Translations under genes and position numbers: made by a program | Shown here: positions 16,929 to 25,138 of the stretch, in pieces | Layout: every line of letters begins with the position of its first letter | Position numbering within the stretch: position 1 is the stretch's first letter | Notes under the pieces: model-generated | What the model saw: the letters and a program-made list of their open reading frames with translations, nothing else | What the model was told of the DNA's origin: nothing | The model's database searches: none | NCBI RefSeq assembly: GCF_001440395.1 | Contig: NZ_LLXZ01000120.1 | Span: 57,458 to 121,457, forward strand | Reading direction: 5' to 3' | DNA length: 64,000 nt | Source of the DNA: Bradyrhizobium jicamae | GTDB taxonomy: Bacteria > Pseudomonadota > Alphaproteobacteria > Rhizobiales > Xanthobacteraceae

Positions 16929-16967
16929 TGCCCGGCCCACAGCAACAGGTGTTGCCGGAACCGGGCA
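16929..16967 (-). terminator. Stable stem-loop downstream of pqqA
   Basis: TGCCCGG (16929-16935) pairs with CCGGGCA (16961-16967), and inside it GCAACA (16942-16947) pairs with TGTTGC (16950-16955). There is no T run after it on the minus strand. It lies 20 bases after the pqqA stop. Similar hairpins after pqqA are thought to raise pqqA mRNA levels over the following genes, so it may be a stabiliser or attenuator. Confidence 0.5.
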
Positions 16968-16986
16968 GACCGTTTCGGCGCGTTTA

Positions 16987-17067
16987 TTATTTACGCGCCG
17001 CGCAGGCGTACATGTTGATTTCCATGCCCACCGACACTTCCACAATCTTCGGAGTCTTCCAACTCAT
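16987..17067 (-). CDS. pqqA: PqqA, the peptide precursor of PQQ
   Basis: The 26-residue peptide starts MSWKTPKIVEVSVGMEI and ends YACAARK. Glu16 and Tyr20 in GMEINMY are spaced E-x3-Y and stand at exactly the same positions as the crosslinked residues of Methylorubrum PqqA. The Trp3 and Pro6 pattern also fits. A strong GGGAGG ribosome site lies just upstream of the ATG at 17067. PqqE joins the two side chains and the rest is cut away to give PQQ. No pqqBCDE is near, so this is either an extra copy or the sole one, placed away from its partners. Confidence 0.9.
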   Translation of the reverse strand: MSWKTPKIVEVSVGMEINMYACAARK

Positions 17068-17350
17068 CGGGGTCCTCCCAAGCAAGTGTTGACACGACCT
17101 CGTGCCGCCATCGAAACTAGGTTGCCCTCGAACGTAGCGCAAGCGCCGGAACATCGAACGTTGATGAATCGGCACACTTCGGGCGTCGGGCATTTCGCTC
17201 TTGGGCAAGGCTACTTCGCTCTTGGGCAAGGCGGCCAAAGCGGCGGATCGACGCAGCGCCGCATCGATCACTGCTGCTCGTCCGCTTACCTGCTGCCGGA
17301 CGAAGAACCCACTGACGCGGCGACGTCTGTCACAGCGTTAGCTCTACGCC
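17068..17350. other. pqqA upstream region with a 21-base tandem duplication
   Basis: The gap of 283 bases carries no gene that I can support. It holds two copies of TTCGCTCTTGGGCAAGGC (17194-17211 and 17215-17232), in register at 21 bases. A longer minus-strand frame runs into pqqA here (starting near 17271), but it has no ribosome site and is not needed. The region should contain the pqqA promoter. Confidence 0.5.
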
Positions 17351-17674
17351 TTAGCAATCCTTGTCTGCGACTTTCTTGTCACCCTTGGCGCCTTCGGCCC
17401 GCTGTGCTGCCGTCGGTTCGCCCTGCATCTGGCGCTGTGTATCCTGCGACGATGCAGCAACGTCTCCGGCCGATTTATTCATCGTACCGGTCGGCGGATG
17501 TTGACCGGTATTGGCGGCCATACCCGTCGTCTGACTGTCGCCCGTCTGGGCAGGTCCGGAGCCCGCGTCCTTCAGGTTGGCGGCGCGGCCCGTATCACAG
17601 GGGCCTGCCAGTGCAACACCAGTGCTCAAGACCAGCACGGAGCAACCGGCAAGAATGAGATGTTTCATCTTCAT
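17351..17674 (-). CDS. Small exported protein, low complexity
   Basis: The 107-residue protein has a clear signal peptide (MKMKHLILAGCSVLVLSTGVALA) and a polar mature chain rich in Gln, Thr and Ser with a KGDKKVADKDC tail. An AGGAG ribosome site precedes the ATG at 17674; a longer frame to 18043 would overlap the divergent gene at 17805. Two cysteines in the mature part (PCDTG and the final residue) could pair. Function unknown. Confidence 0.75.
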   Translation of the reverse strand: MKMKHLILAGCSVLVLSTGVALAGPCDTGRAANLKDAGSGPAQTGDSQTTGMAANTGQHPPTGTMNKSAGDVAASSQDTQRQMQGEPTAAQRAEGAKGDKKVADKDC

Positions 17675-17804
17675 CTGTCTCTCCTTTCGCGTGAGCGCGC
17701 ACAACGTGACGAGAGGCAACCGACCCATTGTCTGCAGGTTCCGGGTGGCGACGTGAATATCGGCGGGTTTAATCTGACGTTTCCGGTCTCGGTGAGGACA
17801 TCCG

Positions 17805-18068
17805 ATGGAACCAAACAGCCAAGCGTTGATCAGCCTTCTTCTCGTGCTCTGCCTTGCACAGGGAGCCTTCGCGCAGGACAGGCAACCTGACCAAACCGCT
17901 CCGAGTTCAGCGACAACCCCGCCCGCTGGCGCGTCATCGCTAACCGGAAAAGAGCGCACGGGAAGAAAGTGGATGGACGAACAGCGGATCGACAATTGCA
18001 ACGTGCCGGCCGACAAGCGCGGCAGCAAGCCGCGCCCAAGCAATTGCCCGCACTCTCCGTCGGGATGA
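17805..18068 (+). CDS. Small exported protein, function unknown
   Basis: The 87-residue protein has a signal peptide (ALISLLLVLCLAQGAFAQ), a Pro/Thr/Ala-rich linker and a C-terminal piece with RIDNCNVPADKR and SNCPHS. The two cysteines may pair. A GAGGAC site lies upstream of the ATG. It is divergent from the 17351 gene. I recognise no domain. Confidence 0.7.
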   Translation: MEPNSQALISLLLVLCLAQGAFAQDRQPDQTAPSSATTPPAGASSLTGKERTGRKWMDEQRIDNCNVPADKRGSKPRPSNCPHSPSG

Positions 18069-18100
18069 TCGGCGATCCCGCTTGTCGTGCCCGGCCGCGG

Positions 18101-19597
18101 CTATTCCCAGGACCAGGCGGAGAAGTCGTTCTCGAACTGCGGGACTTCCTTCCACACGCCCTTCAGCTTCTTGTTCGCAACGGTGATCCATTGCGGCTGG
18201 AACAGGAAGCCGGCCACCGCGTCGGTCGCCAGCATGCGCTGCGCGTCGCCGAGCAGCTTGGCGCGTTCAGCCTCGACCGGCGTTGCCCTGATCTTCTCGT
18301 AGAGCGCGTTGAAGGCTTCGTTGTTGTAGCCAAGATAGTAGTCGGGCTCGGTAATCTTCACGAGATCGAACGGCTCGACATGCGAGACGATGGTGAGATC
18401 GAAATTGTGCGGGCCGTTACCGGCAAACACCTGTGACAGCCACTGCGCCCATTCGACGTTCTCGATCTTGGCGATGATACCGACCTTGGCGAGTTGCGCC
18501 GCGAGGACTTCGCCGCCCTGCCGCGCGTAAGGCGGCGGCGGCAGCTTGAGACTCAGCTCTAGCGGCATCTTCACGCCGGCTTCCGCGAGCAGCTTCTTGG
18601 CCTTTTCGGGGTCATAGGGATTGATGCCTGTCGTGTCGACATAGCCCAGCGACGCCGGCGTATAGAAGCTGCCGATCGGCGCACCGAAGCCGTCGACGGC
18701 GCCGTCGATCATCGCCTTGCGGTCGATGGCGGCAAGGATGGCGCGGCGCACCCGCACATCGTCGAGCGGCTTTCTGCGTCCGTTGATGCCGACGATGGTC
18801 TTGGCCCTGGAGCCGCCGATCAGCACATTGAAGCGAGGATCGGCCTTGAACTGCGCCACGCTGCGCTGCACCGGCGCGCGCGGAATCGCATCGACGTCCC
18901 CGGACAGCAGCGCAGCAACCTGCGCGGCGGGATCGGGAATGAAGCGGATGGTGACCTTGGAAAGCTTGATCGCGCCGGCGTTGCGATAAGCCGGCCATTT
19001 GTTCAGGGTGAGCGACGACCCCTTTGCCCAGGCGCCGAGCGTGTAGGGGCCGGTGCCGACCGGCTGCGTCGCATTGGTCGGTGCGCTCTTCGGCTCGACG
19101 ATCGAACCGCCCGCCTGCCCGAGCAGGAACGGCAGGTTCGGTTCGGAATATTTCACAACGACGACAATCGTTTCCGCATCGGGCGCGGCGACTGACTCAA
19201 ACGCCTGATACAGACTCTTGTCCTTGTTGGTAGAGGTTGGCGCCGCGTTGCGGTCGTAGGAGAACTTCACCGCCGCGGAATCGAACGGCTCGCCATTGTG
19301 GAATTTGACGCCCTTGCGGAGCTTGAACGTATAGGTCTTCAGGTCGGCCGACGCCTGCCAGCTCTCAGCGAGCAGCGGCGATACCGAACCGTCCTCGTTG
19401 ATCTTGGTCAGCGTCTCGTAGAGGTTATAGAGCGTGACCTCGGCGATCGCCGCGGCTGCTGCGTTGGTGGGATCGAGCCCCGGCGGCTCCAGCGTCATCG
19501 CCATGACGACGCTGTCCTTCTTGCCTTGCGCCAGACTCGGCAGCGGCATTGCAGCGAACGCTGCGGCCACCGCGAAAATGGTCAGTTTTTTCAGCAT
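18101..19597 (-). CDS. Peptide/amide-type ABC transporter substrate-binding protein (DppA family)
   Basis: The 498-residue periplasmic protein belongs to the oligopeptide-binding (SBP_bac_5) family. Features are a signal peptide (MLKKLTIFAVAAAFAAMPLPSLAQ), TLEPPGLDPTNAAAAA and WQASADLKTYTFKLRKGVKFHNGEPFDSAAVKF. The ATG at 19597 follows a GGGGGAG site; an ATG at 19621 is too close to it. It is the last gene of the amidase-permease-ATPase run, 52 bases after the second ATPase. The ligand is unknown; an amide or short peptide fits the amidase at the operon head. Confidence 0.9.
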   Translation of the reverse strand: MLKKLTIFAVAAAFAAMPLPSLAQGKKDSVVMAMTLEPPGLDPTNAAAAAIAEVTLYNLYETLTKINEDGSVSPLLAESWQASADLKTYTFKLRKGVKFHNGEPFDSAAVKFSYDRNAAPTSTNKDKSLYQAFESVAAPDAETIVVVVKYSEPNLPFLLGQAGGSIVEPKSAPTNATQPVGTGPYTLGAWAKGSSLTLNKWPAYRNAGAIKLSKVTIRFIPDPAAQVAALLSGDVDAIPRAPVQRSVAQFKADPRFNVLIGGSRAKTIVGINGRRKPLDDVRVRRAILAAIDRKAMIDGAVDGFGAPIGSFYTPASLGYVDTTGINPYDPEKAKKLLAEAGVKMPLELSLKLPPPPYARQGGEVLAAQLAKVGIIAKIENVEWAQWLSQVFAGNGPHNFDLTIVSHVEPFDLVKITEPDYYLGYNNEAFNALYEKIRATPVEAERAKLLGDAQRMLATDAVAGFLFQPQWITVANKKLKGVWKEVPQFENDFSAWSWE

Positions 19598-19649
19598 ATC
19601 TGCTCCCCCGACGTATTTCACACAACCTAGTGCAGTCCCACAGAAAAGG

Positions 19650-20678
19650 CTAACCCCCCGCTGCTGGCGGTAACGCCATCACGGCTTCGGCGTGGTGGCA
19701 GGCGGCAAGGTGCGCCGTACCGACGTTGCGTAGCGCCGGCGCGGTGTCGCGGCAATACTGGTCGGCCAGCGGACAGCGCGACGCATAGGCGCATCCTGTC
19801 GCGCCGGTCGACTGGGACGCGATCGATTGCGCCCCGCGACGGCGGCGTGTCCCGCCGGCACTTGCGCGCGGCACGGCCTCGAGCAACGCCCGTGTATATG
19901 GGTGGGCACAATGCGCGAACAGATCCTCAGGGCTCCCCTGCTCGACGATCCGGCCGAGATACATCACCGCGATCTCGTCGCAGAGATAATCGACGACGGC
20001 GAGATCATGGCTGATCAGAATGTAGCTCAAGCCAAACTGATCCTGCAGATCCTGCAGGAGATTGAGCACCTGCGCCTGCACCGAGACGTCGAGCGCGCTG
20101 ACGGGTTCGTCGGCGACGATCAGTTTCGGCTGCGTGATCAGCGCGCGCGCAATCGCGATGCGCTGGCGCTGGCCGCCGGAAAACTCATGCGGAAACTTGT
20201 CCATGTCGGCGTCGCGTAGCCCGACCTGCCGCAGCACGCCGGCAACACGCCCTCGCAGCGTGGCCCGGTCCATGCGCCCGAGCGCGGTCAAAGGCTCCGC
20301 AACGATGCGCGCGATGGTCTGCCGCGGGTCCAGCGAGCCATAGGGATCCTGAAACACCATCTGGAAATCGCGGCGGGCGCGGCGGAGTTCGCCGGCCGGC
20401 ATCCGGTTGAGGTCGCGGCCCATCAGCGATACGGACCCCGACGATGGCTGTTCCAGCGCCATCACCAGCCGCGCAAAGGTCGACTTGCCCGATCCGGACT
20501 CGCCGACCACGCCGAGGCTCCGGCCGGCCATCACCCGCGCGGTGACGCCGTTGAGCGCATGCACCTGCCCAGCCGGCTTGAACATGCTTTCGCGCGGCAG
20601 CGTGTAGCGCTGCACCAGATCCTTGACATCGAGCAGCGGCAGTTCGGCGGGTGACGACGTCTGCTGCAGCATGGTCAT
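19650..20678 (-). CDS. Oligopeptide-type ABC transporter ATP-binding protein (DppF family)
   Basis: This is a 342-residue ATPase with Walker A GESGSGKST, signature SGGQRQRIAIARALI, Walker B LIVADEPVSALD and the C-terminal oligopeptide-ABC extension containing CAYASRCPLADQYC, a cysteine motif shown to hold an iron-sulfur cluster in some members. It overlaps the other ATPase gene by four bases. It powers the permease pair encoded upstream. Confidence 0.92.
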   Translation of the reverse strand: MTMLQQTSSPAELPLLDVKDLVQRYTLPRESMFKPAGQVHALNGVTARVMAGRSLGVVGESGSGKSTFARLVMALEQPSSGSVSLMGRDLNRMPAGELRRARRDFQMVFQDPYGSLDPRQTIARIVAEPLTALGRMDRATLRGRVAGVLRQVGLRDADMDKFPHEFSGGQRQRIAIARALITQPKLIVADEPVSALDVSVQAQVLNLLQDLQDQFGLSYILISHDLAVVDYLCDEIAVMYLGRIVEQGSPEDLFAHCAHPYTRALLEAVPRASAGGTRRRRGAQSIASQSTGATGCAYASRCPLADQYCRDTAPALRNVGTAHLAACHHAEAVMALPPAAGG

Positions 20679-21688
20679 GCCCCCACCGCTCCGACCGCCT
20701 CGGCCATTGAAACATCCGTCCTGACGCAGCGCACGCCATGGCCGGCGCTGACATCAACCACGGCCGGCAGCGCCATGCGACAGCGATCCTCGACGATCGC
20801 GCAACGATCGGCGAAGGTGCAGCCCGAGGGCAGATCGGCAAGTTCGGGTACGGTGCCGGCGATAGTTTGCAGCCTTGTACCCTTGCGCGCACCAAGGCGC
20901 GGACGCGCGCGGAACAGGCCCTGCGTATAGGGATGCCCCATCCGCGTGAACACGGCATTCGTCGCGCCGCTCTCGACGACGGTGCCGCCATACATCACCA
21001 TCATGCGCTGCACATTCTCGGCAATGACACCGAGATCGTGCGAGATCAGGATCATCGACATGCCCCGTTCGGCAACAAGGCCCGCGATCAGGTCGAGGAT
21101 CTGCCCCTGGATGGTGACGTCGAGCGCCGTGGTCGGCTCATCGGCGATCAGCACATCGGGCTGGCAGGCCAACGCCATGGCAATGGTGACGCGCTGTCGC
21201 TGCCCCCCGGAGAACTGGTGCGGATAAGCATCGACGCGTTTGGCCGCATCGGGAAGCCCGACGCGATCGAGCAAGGCAATGGCTTCCTTGCGTGCCTCGG
21301 CCGCCGAGCAATTGGTATGGCGGCGCAGCGGCTCGGCCACCTGGCGCCCGATCGTGTGCATCGGATTGAGCGCGGTCATCGGCTCCTGGAAGATCATGCT
21401 GATGCGATTGCCGCGCAGCTTGCCGTAATTCGCATCCGACAGGCCCACCAGTTCGCTGCCGTCGAGGCGGATACTGCCGCTGACGACGGCGCTGTCGGGT
21501 AAGAGACCCATCAGCGCGAGCGCGGTCACGGATTTACCGCATCCGGATTCACCGACGAGACCCAGCGTTTCCCCTCGCTTGAGCGAGAAGCTGACGCCGC
21601 GAACAGCCTGTGCGGGACCGCGGCTGGTGTTGAGCCTGATACCGAGATCCCTGACCTCGATCAGCGGCGTGTTGATGGACCCGCTCAT
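20675..21688 (-). CDS. Oligopeptide-type ABC transporter ATP-binding protein (DppD family)
   Basis: The 337-residue ATPase has Walker A GESGCGKSV, signature SGGQRQRVTIAMAL and Walker B VLIADEPTTALD, with the C-terminal cysteine segment CTFADRCAIVEDRC. I chose the ATG at 21688, two bases after the permease stop; longer frames run into the permease gene. It overlaps the DppF-type gene by four bases (ATGA). Confidence 0.92.
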   Translation of the reverse strand: MSGSINTPLIEVRDLGIRLNTSRGPAQAVRGVSFSLKRGETLGLVGESGCGKSVTALALMGLLPDSAVVSGSIRLDGSELVGLSDANYGKLRGNRISMIFQEPMTALNPMHTIGRQVAEPLRRHTNCSAAEARKEAIALLDRVGLPDAAKRVDAYPHQFSGGQRQRVTIAMALACQPDVLIADEPTTALDVTIQGQILDLIAGLVAERGMSMILISHDLGVIAENVQRMMVMYGGTVVESGATNAVFTRMGHPYTQGLFRARPRLGARKGTRLQTIAGTVPELADLPSGCTFADRCAIVEDRCRMALPAVVDVSAGHGVRCVRTDVSMAEAVGAVGA

Positions 21689-21690
21689 CT

Positions 21691-22587
21691 TCAACGCTCC
21701 CGTGCCAACCGGGGATCGAGCAGATCGCGCAATCCGTCGCCAAGGAGGTTGAGGCCGAGCACGGCGATCGCGATCGCAGCGCCCGGATAGACCGCGAGCA
21801 TCGGCGACTGGAACAGCAGCGTCTGCGCGTCGTTCAGCATCCGGCCCCAGGATGGTTGCGGTGGCTGCGTGCCGAGCCCGAGATAGGACAGCGCCGCTTC
21901 GGCCAGGATCGCCAGCGCGAACTGGATTGTCGCCTGCACGATCAGGATCGGCAGGACGTTCGGCAACACGTGCTCGATGGTGATGCGGAAACCGCCCTTG
22001 CCCGAGGCGCGCGCGGCCAGCACGAACTCCCGTGCCCAGATCGCATTGGCCGATCCACGGGTCAGCCGGACCAGGGTCGGAATCTGGAAGATGCCGATGG
22101 CGGTGATCGAGGTCACCATGCCCGGACCTGCGACGGCGGCCAGCATGATGGCCGAGAGCACCGCGGGAAATGCGAAGGTGAAGTCGCTCATCCGCATGAT
22201 GATCTCTTCGGTCCACCCCTTGCGCGCTGCGGCGAGCAGCCCAAGCGACACCCCAAAAGTGATACCGATCCCGACGGCGATGATGCCGACCATGATGGTG
22301 GAGCGGGCGCCGACCAGCAGCAGCGAAACGATGTCGCGGCCGAGTACATCGGTGCCGAGCCAGTGCGCGGCCGATGGTGGCCGCAGCTTGGAGGCCACGT
22401 CGATTTCATAGGCCGACCACGGCGTCCAAACCAGCGACAGCAAGGCGGCGCCAAGCACCATCAGGCTGAGCGTGCCGCCAATGACAAAGCTGCGATGGCG
22501 CAGCGCACGGCGCCAGAAGCCGGTTGGGGCCTGCGGCCGCGCGGTGGCGGCCCCAACTTCAATCGATGCACTCATCGGCGTGCTCAT
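21691..22587 (-). CDS. Oligopeptide-type ABC transporter permease (DppC family)
   Basis: The 298-residue inner-membrane protein has the N-terminal segment and EAA loop of this family (ARASGKGGFRITIEHVLPN) and about six hydrophobic stretches. The ATG at 22587 overlaps the stop of the other permease by four bases. A start at 22575 is also possible. It forms the heterodimeric channel with the 22584 product. Confidence 0.92.
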   Translation of the reverse strand: MSTPMSASIEVGAATARPQAPTGFWRRALRHRSFVIGGTLSLMVLGAALLSLVWTPWSAYEIDVASKLRPPSAAHWLGTDVLGRDIVSLLLVGARSTIMVGIIAVGIGITFGVSLGLLAAARKGWTEEIIMRMSDFTFAFPAVLSAIMLAAVAGPGMVTSITAIGIFQIPTLVRLTRGSANAIWAREFVLAARASGKGGFRITIEHVLPNVLPILIVQATIQFALAILAEAALSYLGLGTQPPQPSWGRMLNDAQTLLFQSPMLAVYPGAAIAIAVLGLNLLGDGLRDLLDPRLARER

Positions 22588-23534
22588 AGGTTGTGCACCT
22601 TGATGCGCGGATCGATGAAGGCATAGAGCACATCGACCACGAAGTTGACGATGACGACGACTCCCGCCAGCAGCATTACGCAGTTGCGCACCACGATCAG
22701 GTCGCGGTTGGCGATCGACTGGAAGATCAGCCGGCCGAGACCCGGCAGATAGAACACGTTCTCGATCACGATCGTGCCCGCCAGCAGATTGGCGAACTGC
22801 AGACCCATGATCGTCATGACAGGGATCATCGCGTTGCGCAGCACATGCCGCCACAAGACGTCGCGCTTGCTCAAGCCCTTGGCGCGCGCGGTGCGCACGA
22901 AATCCTCGCGCAACACCTCGAGCACGGCGGAGCGCGTGACGCGGGCGAGGATCGCCGCCTGCACCACCGATAGCGAGATCGCAGGCAGCAGCAGCGACTT
23001 GATCCCGGCCAGTATGCTTTCGTCCCATCCCGCAAATCCGCCGGCCGAGAGCCATTGCAGCTTCACCGAGAACAAAAGAATGAGCAGGATGGCGAACCAA
23101 AAATTGGGAAGCGCGATGCCGAACTGCGTCAGCGACATCACGCCGACATCGCCGAGCTTGTTGTGATTGGCCGCCGTATAGATGCCGGCAGAGAGCGCCA
23201 GCACGACCGTCATGGACATGGACATGATCGCCAGTGGAATGGTGAGCGTGAGGCGCTCCGCAATCAATCCTGCAACCGGCGTGCCATAGACATAGCTGTT
23301 GCCGAGATCGCCTGTCAGAAGCCCCATGATCCAGTGGACGTATCGATAGTAGAGCGGTTGATCGAGCCCGAGCTTGATCGTCAGCGCGCGTACTGCATCG
23401 GGCGAGGCATCCGCGCCCATCAGCATCTGCGCGGCGTTGCCGGGCAAGGCATCCAGAACGAGGAAGATGATCAGCGACGCGCCGAGCAGCGTCGCAATCA
23501 GCGTCAGAAAACGGCGGAAAATGAAGACGCTCAA
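22584..23534 (-). CDS. Oligopeptide-type ABC transporter permease (DppB family)
   Basis: The 316-residue permease carries FRRFLTLIATLLGASLIIF at its start and the conserved loop RAKGLSKRDVLWRHVLRNAM. I prefer TTG at 23534 because the protein then starts just before the first membrane segment and follows a GGGGAAT site; an ATG at 23603 would add 23 residues that are unlike the family. The amidase gene ends at 23604, so the two are adjacent and probably cotranscribed. Confidence 0.88.
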   Translation of the reverse strand: MSVFIFRRFLTLIATLLGASLIIFLVLDALPGNAAQMLMGADASPDAVRALTIKLGLDQPLYYRYVHWIMGLLTGDLGNSYVYGTPVAGLIAERLTLTIPLAIMSMSMTVVLALSAGIYTAANHNKLGDVGVMSLTQFGIALPNFWFAILLILLFSVKLQWLSAGGFAGWDESILAGIKSLLLPAISLSVVQAAILARVTRSAVLEVLREDFVRTARAKGLSKRDVLWRHVLRNAMIPVMTIMGLQFANLLAGTIVIENVFYLPGLGRLIFQSIANRDLIVVRNCVMLLAGVVVIVNFVVDVLYAFIDPRIKVHNL

Positions 23535-23603
23535 GTCCCTTATTCCCCTGTTAGCGGCGAGCCTCTTGTTAGCTATCAAGTGTAACGGCAGCCGCATTGT
23601 CAC

Positions 23604-25034
23604 TTATCCTGCCAGGCTCGGCCACCGGCCGAGCAGATCTTGCGAAGCCTCGAACAGCGCGCTGACGCGCAGCAACTCGATATCTCCGCGGAATTGTCCG
23701 ACCAACTGGATGCCGATCGGCAGACCTTCCGCATCGAAGCCGCAGGGCAGACTGACGGCAGGATGCCCGGTCATGTTGAACGGCATGGTCCAGGGAAACC
23801 AGCTCGGCCGCACGTCACTGAATACCCGCCCGTCGATTTCGATCGTACCGAACAGATCCTGGTCGATCGGAAGCGCGGTGCGGGTGATGGTCGGCATCGC
23901 GAGTATGTCCGCCCGTTGCATCAGGGTCTGGATCCGCCGGAACAGCGCCGTACGGTCAAACATCGCCCGCTGATAGTCAACACCGCTGACCTTCGTGGCC
24001 AGCGCCAGCTGCTTCATGAAGGTCTCGCTCAGATCATCGCCATGATCGGCCGCGAGCTTCTCGAACCGCGCGCGCCAGGCAGTGTGATTGATGGCGCGCC
24101 AGATCGGCTCCACTTCAAACCCCTCGCCGGGCATCTCCTCCACCTCAGCCCCGAGGGCCTCGAGCCTCGCCAACGCGACCTTGAATGCCGCGGCGACATC
24201 GGCTGCAACCGGCCGGCCGAGCGGCGCAAGACAGAATGCAATTTTGCGCCCGCGCAGGTCGCCGTTCGGCGCCGCTCCGTCGACAAAATTCCACTGCGGG
24301 AATCCGATCGACCACGGGTCGGAGGCGTCCTCCCCCGACATCGCCTGCATCATCAAGGCGGTATCCGCGACGGTGCGCGTCGTCGGCGTCACATAGGTCT
24401 GGTTGCCGAACGCGTCCTGCACCTGGCTGTGGGGAATGACGCCGTTGCTTTGCTTCAGCCCGACAACGCCGTTGCAGGCTGCCGGAATCCGCGTCGAGCC
24501 GCCCCCGTCCGAAGCAATCGCAAGAGGAGCGATGCCGCTGGCAACCGCAACCGCCGCACCCCCGCTTGAACCACCGCTCGAACGCGCGCCGCTCCAGGCA
24601 TTGCGCGTGCGGCCGAACAGCGGCGAGTCGTTCAGGCACTTGGTGCCGAACTCCGGCGTCGTGGTCTTGCCCAAGAGGATGGCACCCGCTGCCCGCATTC
24701 GCGCCACCGCGACCGCATCATGGTCAGGAACGTTGTCCTTGTAGGGCACCGCGCCGAAGGTGGTGCGCACGCCCCTGGTGTTGACCAGATCTTTGGCGGT
24801 GTAGGGAATGCCGTGAAGGAGGCCCAGCGGCTCCCCGGCCATGATCTTGCGCTCCGCCTCCCGTGCCTCGGCCATCGCCTCCTCGCCACACAGCGTGATG
24901 AAGCAGTTCAATTCGGGCTGCAGCCGCTCGGCACGCGCCAGCACGGCACGCGTAATCTCGACCGGTGAAACATCCTTGGCCGCGATCCGCGCACGCAGTT
25001 CGGTCGCGGACAGGAAGCACAGTTCGTCACTCAT
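23604..25034 (-). CDS. Amidase (amidase signature family)
   Basis: The 476-residue enzyme has the amidase-signature catalytic set: the lysine in GIPYTAKDLV, the Ser of the GGSSGGAAVAVASG motif and the second serine in SDGGGSTRIPAACNGVVGLK. It hydrolyses an amide or a related bond in the cytoplasm. The ATG at 25034 gives MSDELCFLSATELRARI, a typical start; a frame to 25136 would leave almost no room for the divergent LysR promoter. It heads the operon with the peptide-type transporter, which suggests import and cleavage of an amide. The specific substrate is unknown. Confidence 0.92.
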   Translation of the reverse strand: MSDELCFLSATELRARIAAKDVSPVEITRAVLARAERLQPELNCFITLCGEEAMAEAREAERKIMAGEPLGLLHGIPYTAKDLVNTRGVRTTFGAVPYKDNVPDHDAVAVARMRAAGAILLGKTTTPEFGTKCLNDSPLFGRTRNAWSGARSSGGSSGGAAVAVASGIAPLAIASDGGGSTRIPAACNGVVGLKQSNGVIPHSQVQDAFGNQTYVTPTTRTVADTALMMQAMSGEDASDPWSIGFPQWNFVDGAAPNGDLRGRKIAFCLAPLGRPVAADVAAAFKVALARLEALGAEVEEMPGEGFEVEPIWRAINHTAWRARFEKLAADHGDDLSETFMKQLALATKVSGVDYQRAMFDRTALFRRIQTLMQRADILAMPTITRTALPIDQDLFGTIEIDGRVFSDVRPSWFPWTMPFNMTGHPAVSLPCGFDAEGLPIGIQLVGQFRGDIELLRVSALFEASQDLLGRWPSLAG

Positions 25035-25059
25035 CGCGCCAAAGTCCCCATGGTCGAAT

Positions 25060-25093
25060 GACGTAAAGATGACATTCGGATTGACTTTACGTC
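25060..25093. promoter_or_regulatory. Inverted repeat between amidase and LysR: candidate operator
   Basis: GACGTAAAG (25060-25068) and CTTTACGTC (25085-25093) form a perfect 9-bp inverted repeat with a 16-base spacer, halfway in the 104-base gap between the divergent amidase and LysR genes. LysR-type regulators usually bind such sites next to their own gene. Confidence 0.45.
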
Positions 25094-25138
25094 CAATACC
25101 ATCGCACAACTGACCCATACGATTTCGGTATAGCAAAA

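Noticed and set aside
16700..16945. An 81-codon minus-strand frame between pqqA and the outer-membrane gene
   Set aside because: No ribosome site, no signal or domain, and it overlaps the hairpin after pqqA.
17194..17232. Tandem repeat considered as a CRISPR start
   Set aside because: Only two copies with a 3-base gap and no spacer-repeat pattern; a simple duplication.
16987..17271. A 94-residue version of the pqqA frame
   Set aside because: The extra 68 residues have no start signal, while a near-perfect ribosome site lies just before the 26-residue form, which matches PqqA in length.
20738..21502. A 254-codon plus-strand frame
   Set aside because: Opposite the DppD-type ATPase gene, whose motifs are intact; shadow frame.
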